The notes below the pieces were generated by a model that did not search any database, was not told the origin of the DNA, and saw nothing but the letters and a program-made list of their open reading frames with translations. 64,000 nucleotides of DNA. It comes from Paenibacillus endoradicis (lineage in GTDB: Bacteria; Bacillota; Bacilli; Paenibacillales; Paenibacillaceae). Every line of letters begins with the position of its first letter. Within the stretch, counting starts at the first letter, position 1. The position numbers and the translations under genes are program-made. Shown piece by piece: positions 7,847 to 15,774 of this stretch. Location: the NCBI RefSeq assembly GCF_024721975.1, contig NZ_JANQBB010000001.1:1291422-1355421 (forward strand), written 5' to 3'.

Positions 7847-8467
7847 TCAATGAATTTTAGTAATTATTATTTTCCTATACATCCCATTCATCATAACTGG
7901 TGAATCTTCTTCTACTTTTAAACTTTTATTATTTTTTGGAATTATTTCTTCAAAACTTCGACCAATATCAGTTCCCAATACGCTAATAATTGGTCTTAAA
8001 AGCACTTTTAGTAACGAAAGCTTTTAATTTTCAGGAGCAAATTTATCAAAAATAATTATTTTTCCTTCGTGCTTTAAAACTCTCGAAATTTCTTGAAAAC
8101 ATTTATTAGCATCTGGTACAACTGAAAGTATTAGACTTGCTACTACATAGTCGAATACTTCGTCTTCAAAAACCATATTTTGAGCATCCATTTCTAAAAA
8201 TTTAATCGTAGAATCTTTGAACTTGGTTTTCGCCTTTCCAAGCATATCAGGTGAATAATCAATTGCAGTTATATCTAAGTCAGAGTAATTGATTAACTCT
8301 AAATCAGCACCCGTTCCTACACCGACAAATAAGATTTTTTGTTCTCCATTAAATGGTATTGATTGGAATATTTGTTTCCGAGCATTTAAGAAGATACCTG
8401 AATTAAAAAACTTATCATAAATTGGAGAACCGATTTTATATATAAATTTATTCCATGAATTATTCAA
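7847..8467 (-). pseudogene. class I SAM methyltransferase, in-frame stop
   Basis: The start is best placed at TTG 8467 (NNSWNKFIYKIGSPIYDKFF), which has GGGAG upstream. A longer frame from TTG 8488 lacks a ribosome site. The SAM-binding loop is ILFVGVGTGADLEL, followed by acidic AIDYSPDML and motif FDYVVASLILS. A TAA at 8024-8026 interrupts after KFAPEN. Past it the same frame continues cleanly (LLKVLLRPIISVLGTDIG, then VMMNGMYRKIIITKIH) to a stop at 7847. One point mutation appears to have killed it, unless the stop is read through. Confidence 0.75.
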
Positions 8468-8564
8468 ACCCCGACACTCCCATTTCAATAGTAATTATAT
8501 TAATCAATTACATACCCAGATTTTTATCTCCCTTAATATTTTACCATAAATTTCTTGAATTCTT

Positions 8565-8590
8565 ATTGTACTATCCTGCCGTTAGCATAA
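8565..8590 (+). repeat. dispersed palindromic repeat, copy 10
   Basis: TTGTACTATCCTGCCGTTAGCATAA, followed at 8596-8615 by a GGGC...GCCC hairpin. Confidence 0.55.
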
Positions 8591-8622
8591 CGAAGGGCTG
8601 CCCAATTGGCTGCCCCCATGGT

Positions 8623-8651
8623 ATTGAACTATCTTTCCCCGTTAGTTCAAT
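8623..8651 (+). repeat. dispersed palindromic repeat, copy 11 (best palindrome)
   Basis: ATTGAACTA and TAGTTCAAT are perfect inverted arms around an 11-base loop. This copy shows the ancestral hairpin most clearly. Confidence 0.75.
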
Positions 8652-8734
8652 AAATGTTCATCACTAATACTATTCATTAAAGCTCTTAAAGAATCTCTTT
8701 ACTCAACTGTGAAAATTTTCAAGCGTACCTGTCC

Positions 8735-8963
8735 TTACAGTATCTTTTTAGGCGTTTCCAAAATTGAAATTAAATTTGTAACGTCATCCTTTACAACTTC
8801 TCCACACTTCGACTGACCTTCAGGTTTACTGGTACTAAGATTCACGTTCTAATTAAAATGTTCAATGTGATTTTCCGAAATTTCTTCAGTTGGTTCTTTA
8901 GAGCAAGCAATCAGCAAAACGTAACTACAAAATATAACCAGAGAAATCATCTTTTTAACCATA
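8735..8963 (-). pseudogene. lipoprotein gene remnant with in-frame stop
   Basis: ATG 8963 follows GGGAGGTATCTATGTT. The signal peptide ends in lipobox LLIAC, then KEPTEEISENHIEHFN before a TAG at 8849. The same frame continues beyond it (STSKPEGQSKCGEVVKDD) to a TAA at 8735. Either a very short lipoprotein or, more likely, a gene broken by one nonsense change. Confidence 0.5.
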
Positions 8964-9135
8964 ACATAGATACCTCCCTTAATAGAAGGAGACGCGAACT
9001 TCTTAGTGAATGTTGCTACTTTATTTTCCGAGTCCAGAACTTTATCTGACATTTTCATTAAAATAAGAACATTTGTTTCCATTTATATTTATTTTTTGTA
9101 TACTAAGATAGTGTTTAATGACAAGGAGGAATATT

Positions 9136-9594
9136 ATGTATAGAAAAATTGATGATTTCATCCTAGATTGGTCAGTATCTATGGAGGGAACACTGCTAGT
9201 GTTGCAGGTAGTTACCGATGATAAATTGGATCAGAGTATTGTGGAGGGTCACAGTACATTAGGTTGGTTAGGGTGCCATTTAGCTGATACAGTTGTTTAT
9301 ATTAGTGGACTTATGGGTTTTGAGGTTCCAAATAGAATGAAAGATATTCCAAAAAATTCAAGAGAAATAGTGAGTTACTATGAATTAGTTTCGAGTAATT
9401 TTTCGAAAGAAGTTTCAAAACTATCCGATCAAGATTTAGTTCTTGAAACTGGAATTAAAGGTTACTCAAATAGGGGAAAATTACTACGTTTTTTGATTGA
9501 TCATCAAACTCATCATCGTGGTCAAATGCTTGTACTTTTAAGACAAGCACATTTAACTGTACCTCCAGTGATGGGGCCAACGAAAGGTAATTAG
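9136..9594 (+). CDS. DinB-fold protein
   Basis: About 150 residues of the DinB/YfiT four-helix-bundle family, metal-binding proteins often linked to stress or thiol-dependent reactions. The conserved histidines are in GWLGCHLADTV and HQTHHRGQMLVLLRQ. I start it at ATG 9136, which has AAGGAGG eight bases upstream; an in-frame ATG at 9118 contains that ribosome site inside its reading frame. The substrate is unknown. A second, broken DinB gene lies at 12474. Confidence 0.85.
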   Translation: MYRKIDDFILDWSVSMEGTLLVLQVVTDDKLDQSIVEGHSTLGWLGCHLADTVVYISGLMGFEVPNRMKDIPKNSREIVSYYELVSSNFSKEVSKLSDQDLVLETGIKGYSNRGKLLRFLIDHQTHHRGQMLVLLRQAHLTVPPVMGPTKGN

Positions 9595-9647
9595 GTTGTT
9601 TCGATTTGATAAAGGTGATTAAACTACATAGTAAGGAGTGAGAGAGT

Positions 9648-10844
9648 ATACATTTATCCAATAGACAAGCTAGACAATTTATCCTTCTTAAACATGGACT
9701 ATTAGGTACGCATAGATTTACAGAAAAAAAGGGGGTTATGGAATATATAAGTCAGGGTGGTTGTATTCAGTATGATCCAATAGATACTTGTGGAAAAAAT
9801 GCAGAACTAGTATTACAATCTCGCGTACGAGGATTCAATAAAAAAATGCTATATGATTTATTATATAAAGAGAGAGTACTAATTGATTATCCTGATAAGA
9901 ATCTATCTATAATATCTGTTACTCAATGGCCTTATTTTGAAAGATATAGAGAAGCAGCTCGAGAAAATGCTATGAAGTATGAACAAATAGAGATTCTATC
10001 TGATAAAATACGTGAAAAAATTAAGCAGTATGGAGCATTAAGTTCAGATGATATTAAATTCAGCGATCATTTTAACTGGCAATCAAATATTCATTGGAGC
10101 GGAGGGAATAATGCAGCTCGATCAGTTCTAGAGCAGATGTATGCGACAGGGGAGTTAGTTATACATCATAAAAAAGGTACTCGTAAGTATTATGATTTTT
10201 CGACTAATCATATAGATTCCGATATATTAAATACAGAAGATCCTCTTAAACATGATTTAGAACATTTGAAATGGCGTGTGCTTCGTCGTATCGGGGCAGT
10301 GGGTCTCTTGTGGAATCGAGCATCAGATGCATGGTTAAACATATGGAATTTTAAAGCAGAGCAGCGAAAAGAAGTCTTTCAACAATTAATATCAGAAAAA
10401 AAGATCATTCCTATTTATGTAGAAAAATTCAACGAGGCTTTGTATTGTTTGGTAGAAGATATTCCACTCATTGAAGTGATTAAAAGAAAACAGGAATGGG
10501 ATGAACGTTGTGAATTAATTGCTCCTCTAGATAATCTTATGTGGGATAGAAAACTTATATATAAACTCTTTAATTTCGATTATAAATGGGAAATCTATAC
10601 ACCTGAGTCGAAACGGAAATATGGTTATTATATATTACCAATTCTACATGGAGATAAATTTATTGGTAGGACAGAGATACGTATTGAGAAAGAGACACGT
10701 ACTCTAATAGTAAAAAAAATATGGTTTGAGCAGGAAACTAACAATACTTCTGGATTTCAAGCGGATTTAGATGGGTGTTTAAAGAAGTTTTCTATTTTTA
10801 ATGATTGTAACTCAATAAAACATGATTATAGACAAACCAAATGA
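9648..10844 (+). CDS. winged-helix AlkZ/YcaQ-like DNA glycosylase
   Basis: A protein of the HTH_42/AlkZ family, whose members excise bulky or crosslinked bases. CIQYDPIDTCGKNAELVLQS carries the QYD-type catalytic motif, followed by the family block RVRGFNKKMLYDLLYKE and WPYFERYREAARENA. The first ATG in frame is 9738, but the conserved N-terminus (LSNRQARQFILLKHGLLG) lies upstream. It begins at an ATA (9648) placed eight bases after AAGGAG. Either ATA is used or the true start codon mutated. Without it about 30 conserved residues are lost. Confidence 0.8.
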   Translation: MHLSNRQARQFILLKHGLLGTHRFTEKKGVMEYISQGGCIQYDPIDTCGKNAELVLQSRVRGFNKKMLYDLLYKERVLIDYPDKNLSIISVTQWPYFERYREAARENAMKYEQIEILSDKIREKIKQYGALSSDDIKFSDHFNWQSNIHWSGGNNAARSVLEQMYATGELVIHHKKGTRKYYDFSTNHIDSDILNTEDPLKHDLEHLKWRVLRRIGAVGLLWNRASDAWLNIWNFKAEQRKEVFQQLISEKKIIPIYVEKFNEALYCLVEDIPLIEVIKRKQEWDERCELIAPLDNLMWDRKLIYKLFNFDYKWEIYTPESKRKYGYYILPILHGDKFIGRTEIRIEKETRTLIVKKIWFEQETNNTSGFQADLDGCLKKFSIFNDCNSIKHDYRQTK

Positions 10845-10876
10845 AATTAGTTTTATTTGCAATAGCGTATTCTTAG

Positions 10877-10912
10877 AAAAGGCTTATTAATGATGTTAAT
10901 AAGCCTTTTCTT
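10877..10912 (+). terminator. terminator after AlkZ-like gene
   Basis: 14-bp perfect stem AAAAGGCTTATTAA / TTAATAAGCCTTTT with a short loop and T-rich end. Confidence 0.85.
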
Positions 10913-11045
10913 TATGAGCTGAGGTACTGTTTAGAAATACGCACTTTTGGGAGTTTTGGATTATATGTTATGCACTAGAACCATTAATATAAAGCATTGG
11001 CAGACCAAGACTTGATAAATAAAATCTTAGACTGCCACTGTTGTT

Positions 11046-11074
11046 ATTAAACTAACGTTCCCCGTTAGCTGAAT
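11046..11074 (+). repeat. dispersed palindromic repeat, copy 12
   Basis: ATTAAACTAACGTTCCCCGTTAGCTGAAT, close to consensus. A larger stem (TGGCAG...CTGCCA, about 11001-11033) lies just before it. Confidence 0.75.
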
Positions 11075-11101
11075 GAATGGTCAAATCTAATCCTCGAAAT
11101 T

Positions 11102-11152
11102 CCGAGGGCGTATACCCGTTGCGCGAATACTGTGTTATAAGAAGTTGCTGCC
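11102..11152 (+). repeat. second dispersed repeat, copy 2
   Basis: CCGAGGGCGTATACCCG through to GTTGCTGCC aligns with 5289-5341. It fills the gap between the palindromic repeat at 11046 and the stop of the minus-strand gene at 11156. Confidence 0.55.
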
Positions 11153-11155
11153 AAC

Positions 11156-11683
11156 TTAAATGCTACTAACACTATTCTTTTTATTAAGCCTTAAATAATA
11201 GGGTCCACACATTGATTCATGCGTTTGAACATAAGTCCAAGTAAAGCTACTATCAAAAATATATACATCTTGTTCAGTATCAAAATCTTCTGCAACTATC
11301 TCATTTGCACTTCTTAATAACGTTATATATGGAGAATTTTGATACATTACATATACTTCTTTTTTGTTTGTTGTATTAAATGCACTTCTTGCAGCATGCT
11401 CACTTATACAAGCTTGTTTTTTATAACTGAAAATATGCCATTTAAATTCGTTATAATAAATATCATTTTTTATTTCCTCACTTATATGACCTGCAAATGT
11501 GGCATCCCATAACGCAATGATTTTTTCTGATTCTTCGAATTGATTCGTTATTTTTACACCCTTACCAAATAAATTCCAATTGAATAAGTATTTTTTCTCG
11601 ATATGTTTAACTGCCCAATAGACATTTTCTAGCTCTTCATCCGGTAACTTTTCTAGTATTTCATTTATTTTATCTTTAATCAA
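11156..11683 (-). CDS. DUF4275-like protein
   Basis: 175 residues, soluble. The segment EFKWHIFSYKKQACISEHAA followed by FNTTNKKEVYVMYQ resembles the DUF4275 family (function unknown). TTG start behind GGGGGC. Both repeat families follow its stop codon in tandem. The family assignment is from memory of the motif and moderate only. Confidence 0.55.
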   Translation of the reverse strand: MIKDKINEILEKLPDEELENVYWAVKHIEKKYLFNWNLFGKGVKITNQFEESEKIIALWDATFAGHISEEIKNDIYYNEFKWHIFSYKKQACISEHAARSAFNTTNKKEVYVMYQNSPYITLLRSANEIVAEDFDTEQDVYIFDSSFTWTYVQTHESMCGPYYLRLNKKNSVSSI

Positions 11684-11807
11684 TGTGTAGCCCCCAAACC
11701 ATATTGTAGAAGAAAATATTTTAAATTACTTTGCAGCAATTTCTTATAACGATTTATTTGCGCGAACTTCGCAAATAATTCCATCCTTAGAGTATTCGCG
11801 AAATGTT

Positions 11808-11834
11808 TACACTAACCTGCCCGTTAGCTGAATG
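11808..11834 (+). repeat. dispersed palindromic repeat, copy 13
   Basis: TTACACTAACCTGCCCGTTAGCTGAATGA. A separate palindrome (ATTTGCG...CGCAAAT, about 11756-11777) lies just upstream. Confidence 0.65.
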
Positions 11835-11979
11835 ATTGTTACAAAGATACGACAGGATTTAGTGTACTGTCCTCCAGTCGTATCTTTGTTAACTACTACT
11901 CAAACTCACCGTTAATTCCAACTTACGCTTTACCACTACTTGTGATAAGGTTCTCCGCACAATCTGGTAACGGCAAGTT

Positions 11980-12441
11980 TTAAAAACATTCTATCTGCTC
12001 ATTGCTCAGCATCGCACTCGCAATCGTCAGAAAGTCCTTCCGACCGATCTCAAATTGACCGTAGCGGAAGGAATACCCCCAATTTCGGTTCCCGCGAGTG
12101 AAGCTAAGCTGCTCTAATAGATCTCTAATCTGTACCTGTCTGCTCGAAATATAGCGGATTTTTCTGCGGAATGGCACAAACGATTCAGACATCTGATATT
12201 CGTAGACTTTATCATCATCCACTTCCCCGATAGCGGTAAATGCTTGGAGTGGTTCCCCTTTCGTTATTTCTGTACGCGGGGAATAATAGATCAACCAATC
12301 GCCTGCCCGCATCTTTCGTAAAGGTACTGACTTCCCGTGGCAGAGCTGGGCGAATCCTCCCAACACTCCAAACTTCACGTGGGATGCGGACACAACACCA
12401 ATCCAAAAGCGGCTTTGTTGACTTATTTCATCTATTTGCAT
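11980..12441 (-). CDS. EVE domain-containing protein
   Basis: 153 residues covering one EVE (PUA-like) domain: FWIGVVSASHVKFGVLGGFA, MRAGDWLIYYSPR and the GNRNWGYSFRYGQFEI end motif. EVE domains bind modified bases in DNA or RNA. The start has AAAGGAATTC upstream. Base composition is richer in GC than the small genes to the left, as for the next two genes, which suggests these three belong to the ordinary chromosome. Confidence 0.85.
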   Translation of the reverse strand: MQIDEISQQSRFWIGVVSASHVKFGVLGGFAQLCHGKSVPLRKMRAGDWLIYYSPRTEITKGEPLQAFTAIGEVDDDKVYEYQMSESFVPFRRKIRYISSRQVQIRDLLEQLSFTRGNRNWGYSFRYGQFEIGRKDFLTIASAMLSNEQIECF

Positions 12442-12473
12442 ATCTCGAATTCCTTTCCTTTTTCAATAAATAT

Positions 12474-13021
12474 TTACGTCGCTTCCCGATCTAATCCTTG
12501 TTTTAAGTGGTCCAGCTGCAGAAGATGGTGACGGTAGTGCATTTCAACAAGCAGAAACCATTCCTCAGCACACAGTCCACCGAATGACGGATGGGGCATT
12601 GTATTCTCTTTGGACGTTTTTTTAAGGAGCGGTTCGATCTCCTTCATTTTCTGGATAACACTGTGTAACCCTTGAATTAGCTGCTCTTTGCTTGCTGGCT
12701 GCTCCGGCGTATATTGTGGGGAAGGCGGAACATGAATACGAATGGGCGGGAAGCCTCCTTGAGCAAATACAGCCGCACCAACCTCGGTTTTTTCCGTACG
12801 AGGCACCAAGGGATCTTGGCTTGGCTTCAGACAGTGTTCAATATTACAAAGCTGCATATAAAGCGCCGAGCTAATGAGATGTTGAACCATCTGTCCGATT
12901 GACCACTCGTTGTCACTTGGCTTTTCCTTCAAATGCTCCATATTGAATTGATCCACTCATGAATATAATGTATCGCAGTTTCTTCAAAACGTTGTAATGC
13001 TTCTTTTGTTGTAATCATCAT
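12474..13021 (-). pseudogene. DinB-fold protein, frameshifted
   Basis: The natural start (ATG at 13021 or 13018, AGGGGC upstream) reads MITTKEALQRFEETAIHYIHE. One base is missing near 12958, after which the frame continues as DQFNMEHLKEKPSDNEWS to the end. Metal-site histidines are present (MVQHLISS, MHYRHHLLQLDHL). A GTG at 12956 could start a truncated product lacking the first helix. A sequencing error would look the same. Confidence 0.65.
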
Positions 13022-13060
13022 TGGTCAGCCCCTTTAGTCATCTTCTTATCTAAGTATACA

Positions 13061-13096
13061 AAAACGCTACTGACACCATTATGTCAGTAGCGTTTT
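13061..13096 (-). terminator. terminator overlapping the WYL regulator stop
   Basis: 15-bp stem AAAACGCTACTGACA / TGTCAGTAGCGTTTT with a 6-base loop. On the minus strand the first arm encodes the last residues and stop of the regulator (KRY-stop). Confidence 0.8.
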
Positions 13097-14031
13097 AACA
13101 TTTTATCCAGTTCATTTCTAACCCGATGTCGGAAGGATTCCGGCTCCAGCACAACCACTCCGGCTCCCCAGCCAAGCACCCAATGCAGCAATTCCTCAGG
13201 CTGCCGAACGTTAAGGGTCACCAGCAAACCTTCCGGATGTTCCTCTATGGTTACTATATAGAAGTTGTTCGATTCCCTTACCTTATCGGCAATCTCGGCT
13301 TGGACCCAAATGCTCACTCTGACGTTACGATCGTCTGGAGGCTGGTATTCATCTAAATGAAAATCTGCTGGCATCATAAATCTATCTTCCAGATCGATAA
13401 GCCTCGTCATTCGGGACAACCGGAAATGACGGATATCTTCACGCAATTCACACCATGCAATGAGTACCCATGACCCTTGATGAAGCACAAGTCCATAAGG
13501 AGCAACCGTACGAACACTTTGGCGGTTCCCATCAGCTTCGGCGATTCTTTTGGAATAGTGAAAACTTATTTTCCTTTCCTCCAGTATCGTCCGACGAATC
13601 GCTTCCAAGTATGTCTTCTCTTGTATTCGTGCCTTATCTTCAGCGGTTGCTAGCAAACGAAAGCTCTTGCGAATCCGGATTGCCTCAATGCGGATCGGTT
13701 CCGGCAGAATAGCTTCAATCTTACTTCTAGAAGTGCGAGACTTACTGCTATAGTGAGTATCGAACCACTGCTCGATACAATCTGTCCCAATGAGTAACGT
13801 CACTGCTTCTTCCACCGTGAAGCTGACTGGCGGCAGGAAATACCCCTCCATTAAGGAGTATCCCTGCCCTGGCGCCCCTATCACGGATACCCCAGCTTCA
13901 CTCAAAGCCTGAATATCCCTGTAGATAGTCCTTACGCTTGTTTCAAATATAGCGGCCAAATCCTCTGCTCGTAGCACTTCGTTACGCTGCAGCTCAAGCA
14001 CTATGGCTAATAAACGATCCGTTTTGTTCAT
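13084..14031 (-). CDS. YafY-type HTH/WYL transcriptional regulator
   Basis: About 315 residues: an N-terminal HTH_11 winged helix (LRAEDLAAIFETSVRTIYRD and the GAPGQGYSL wing), the linker FLPPVSFTVEEAVTLLIG, and a C-terminal WYL sensor domain (APYGLVLHQGSWVLIAWCE, DIRHFRLSRM). WYL regulators sense ligands such as nucleic-acid fragments and often control repair or defence genes. The start at the second ATG has AAAGGATG upstream. It sits directly upstream of the broken DinB gene, the pairing commonly seen for this type. Confidence 0.85.
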   Translation of the reverse strand: MNKTDRLLAIVLELQRNEVLRAEDLAAIFETSVRTIYRDIQALSEAGVSVIGAPGQGYSLMEGYFLPPVSFTVEEAVTLLIGTDCIEQWFDTHYSSKSRTSRSKIEAILPEPIRIEAIRIRKSFRLLATAEDKARIQEKTYLEAIRRTILEERKISFHYSKRIAEADGNRQSVRTVAPYGLVLHQGSWVLIAWCELREDIRHFRLSRMTRLIDLEDRFMMPADFHLDEYQPPDDRNVRVSIWVQAEIADKVRESNNFYIVTIEEHPEGLLVTLNVRQPEELLHWVLGWGAGVVVLEPESFRHRVRNELDKMLKRY

Positions 14032-14040
14032 GCGCTTCAT

Positions 14041-14438
14041 CCTTTACCAAGAGATTCGCTGCCTCTTAAAATTCAAGATCTTCCTAATCCCCTTTTATAG
14101 GGTACCTTAAAACAGTATTTGCATGACATCACTTTTAATTATTCTACTACAAGAGGGCTCAAACTATAAATTAATTTTTCTCTGCCCTCAGGTATTGTGC
14201 TTTCATTAAAAAATCCATTTCTTGATTGTAATAGACGAAACCTTACCAATATACACATTCTCGTAATAAGAACAGCTGCAGTAATGGACGAGAAAATAAA
14301 GTCTTGGACTATCACCTATTTATTCAACTGACGATCCCCATTAGCCATACATGTAGCGCAAGCGCCACACCACAGATGATAGAAGTTAACGAGTTCTTCC
14401 ATTAGAGTTCAATGATTGATCACTGTATATTAACCTGG
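14041..14438. other. intergenic region, 400 bases
   Basis: No gene is seen. It contains the second copy of the 29-bp repeat (14225-14253), a weak stem, and one palindromic repeat at 14322. Confidence 0.4.
14322..14349 (+). repeat. dispersed palindromic repeat, copy 14
   Basis: ATTCAACTGACGATCCCCATTAGCCAT, 90 bases beyond the stop of the small minus-strand gene at 14439. Confidence 0.55.
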
Positions 14439-14624
14439 TTATATAGTCCAATCGTCGAACTGCAAAGTCAAAAACTTAATTTCCTGCTCATAATGCGATA
14501 AATGACCCTCTTCAATCATTTTCACAAAAGCTTCCTCCCCATTAGCTGCGCCTTGCGAAAGGGTTGTACACAAAGCTTGAAGGCGTTCAATAACCCATTG
14601 CTTTAGGTTATCTGGAGCCGACAT
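14439..14624 (-). CDS. 61-residue hypothetical protein
   Basis: A short acidic helical product (LKQWVIERLQALCTTLSQGA, then IKFLTLQFDDWTI). No strong ribosome site precedes the ATG. The frame is open for a few codons upstream (LPCPSGSWTYF), so this may be the tail of a larger lost gene. No family is recognised. Confidence 0.35.
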   Translation of the reverse strand: MSAPDNLKQWVIERLQALCTTLSQGAANGEEAFVKMIEEGHLSHYEQEIKFLTLQFDDWTI

Positions 14625-14872
14625 GAAATACGTCCAGGAACCACTTGGACATGGAAGTATTCAGATCACTTCTGACGTTTACTCTCACATTTCAAAAGAG
14701 CTAAAGAAAAAGAAATACTGATTAAATTGAAGCCTATACTGAAAACATTTTTAGTCCTCAAAATAAAAACAGGGGGACGTTTAGGGGACGATTAAGTAAA
14801 TCGCCTTTCTCCACCAAAACTGTCCCCCATATAAAATCCATCTAAACCCTCGCCGTTAAGGCAATCTTCATA

Positions 14873-14946
14873 TTAGTAATGAGTCAAATATTGATCAAGT
14901 TCCCATTGGTGAACTTGTGTTCTATTTATGTCCTGCACCATTTTAT
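14873..14946 (-). pseudogene. probable glutamine-synthetase C-terminal remnant
   Basis: The last 20 or so codons read VQDINRTQVHQWELDQYLTHY-stop when split around Q14. This resembles the C-terminal end of glutamine synthetases (FRTQVHPWEREQY type). Nothing upstream continues the gene. A short relic, and the assignment rests on this tail alone. Confidence 0.4.
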
Positions 14947-15029
14947 AGGGTGTTGCGATAGTCAAAACCTTGTAATACCAATGATAATTGAATTGTTGAC
15001 TAGTAACAAACTGTAACGAACTGTACTAT

Positions 15030-15078
15030 TGAGGGACGTTTGAGGGACGTTTTGAGGGACGTTTTGAGGGACGTTTTT
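15030..15078 (+). repeat. tandem GAGGGACGTTT repeat
   Basis: Four successive units of GAGGGACGTTT with 0-2 extra T between them. Related single copies (GGGGGACGTTTAGGGGACG, inverted GTCCCCC) lie at about 14773-14830. No gene overlaps. Confidence 0.75.
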
Positions 15079-15146
15079 CAAGGCAATTCTCTTCGTTTCC
15101 TTAGATCAATTATTCAATAGACGAAGTCTATGCTGGACAAGCATAA

Positions 15147-15185
15147 AAACAACCATTAGGATTTTTACTTCCTAATGGTTGTTTA
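15147..15185 (-). terminator. terminator of the SOS operon
   Basis: 15-bp stem AAACAACCATTAGGA / TCCTAATGGTTGTTT. It lies just beyond the degraded yolD gene and can act on both strands. Confidence 0.75.
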
Positions 15186-15190
15186 CTATA

Positions 15191-15454
15191 TCAATTGTTC
15201 GCATTTCGCACCTTCATTATATCTAAGAAAGGAACTTCTACAATATCTCCATAATTACTTACATGTACAAGTTTTGTACGTGAGTCCATATCAACTACGC
15301 TACCTGTAACTTCTTCACTATTCCATACTGCTAATCTTACAATTGTGTTTTTCTGCCTTAACTACAACTAGACGCTCGCCTAATTCCTCAAGCTCGACTC
15401 GTCTCTTGTAGGACGTTTTGGTTTCGCGCTACCTTTTTTCGGTTTTGGTATCAA
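15191..15454 (-). pseudogene. second YolD-like gene, two frameshifts
   Basis: TTG 15454 overlaps the upstream stop (TTGA). The N-terminus is IPKPKKGSAKPKRPTRDE. The frame then jumps to LEELGERLVVVKAEK and again to VRLAVWNSEEVTGSVVDM and VPFLDIMKVRN. Reassembled, this is a complete YolD-like protein (PF08863 pattern RPxRDExELEELGERL). The two shifts make it inactive. Confidence 0.7.
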
Positions 15455-15774
15455 TCAATTGTCACTCTTTCAATATCTCCAAGAATAAACCATTCACCAT
15501 CTACTTTAAAACGACCTATTTGACGATCTAAACGTTCCACCACACCTATGATAACCAATTCTTCAAATGAGTGATACATTTTGATAGAGACAGGTTTACT
15601 ATGCCGCAACGACTGTATCAGTGTATCGTTGATATAGTTTAACTCTTGCTCATCTAACTCGATTCGTTCTCTTCGCTTTTGTTCCTGATCTTTTTGGATG
15701 ATTGATCCTTTATGCTCCGGCAACATCATACGCGATGATTCCCATAAGCCATTCCCTTCTAACTTTGTGCTCAC
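15451..15774 (-). CDS. YolD-like protein
   Basis: 107 residues. The N-terminal segment NGLWESSRMMLPEHKGSI and the later DRQIGRFKVDGEWFILGDIE are typical of the YolD family, small proteins encoded with SOS Y-family polymerases in Bacillales and their phages. Its ATG overlaps the polymerase stop by four bases, so translation is probably coupled. It belongs to the LexA-controlled operon starting at 17262. Confidence 0.75.
   Translation of the reverse strand: MSTKLEGNGLWESSRMMLPEHKGSIIQKDQEQKRRERIELDEQELNYINDTLIQSLRHSKPVSIKMYHSFEELVIIGVVERLDRQIGRFKVDGEWFILGDIERVTID

Noticed and set aside
15030..15078. CRISPR-like array
   Set aside because: Units are 11-13 bases with no unique spacers, and no cas gene is present in the window.
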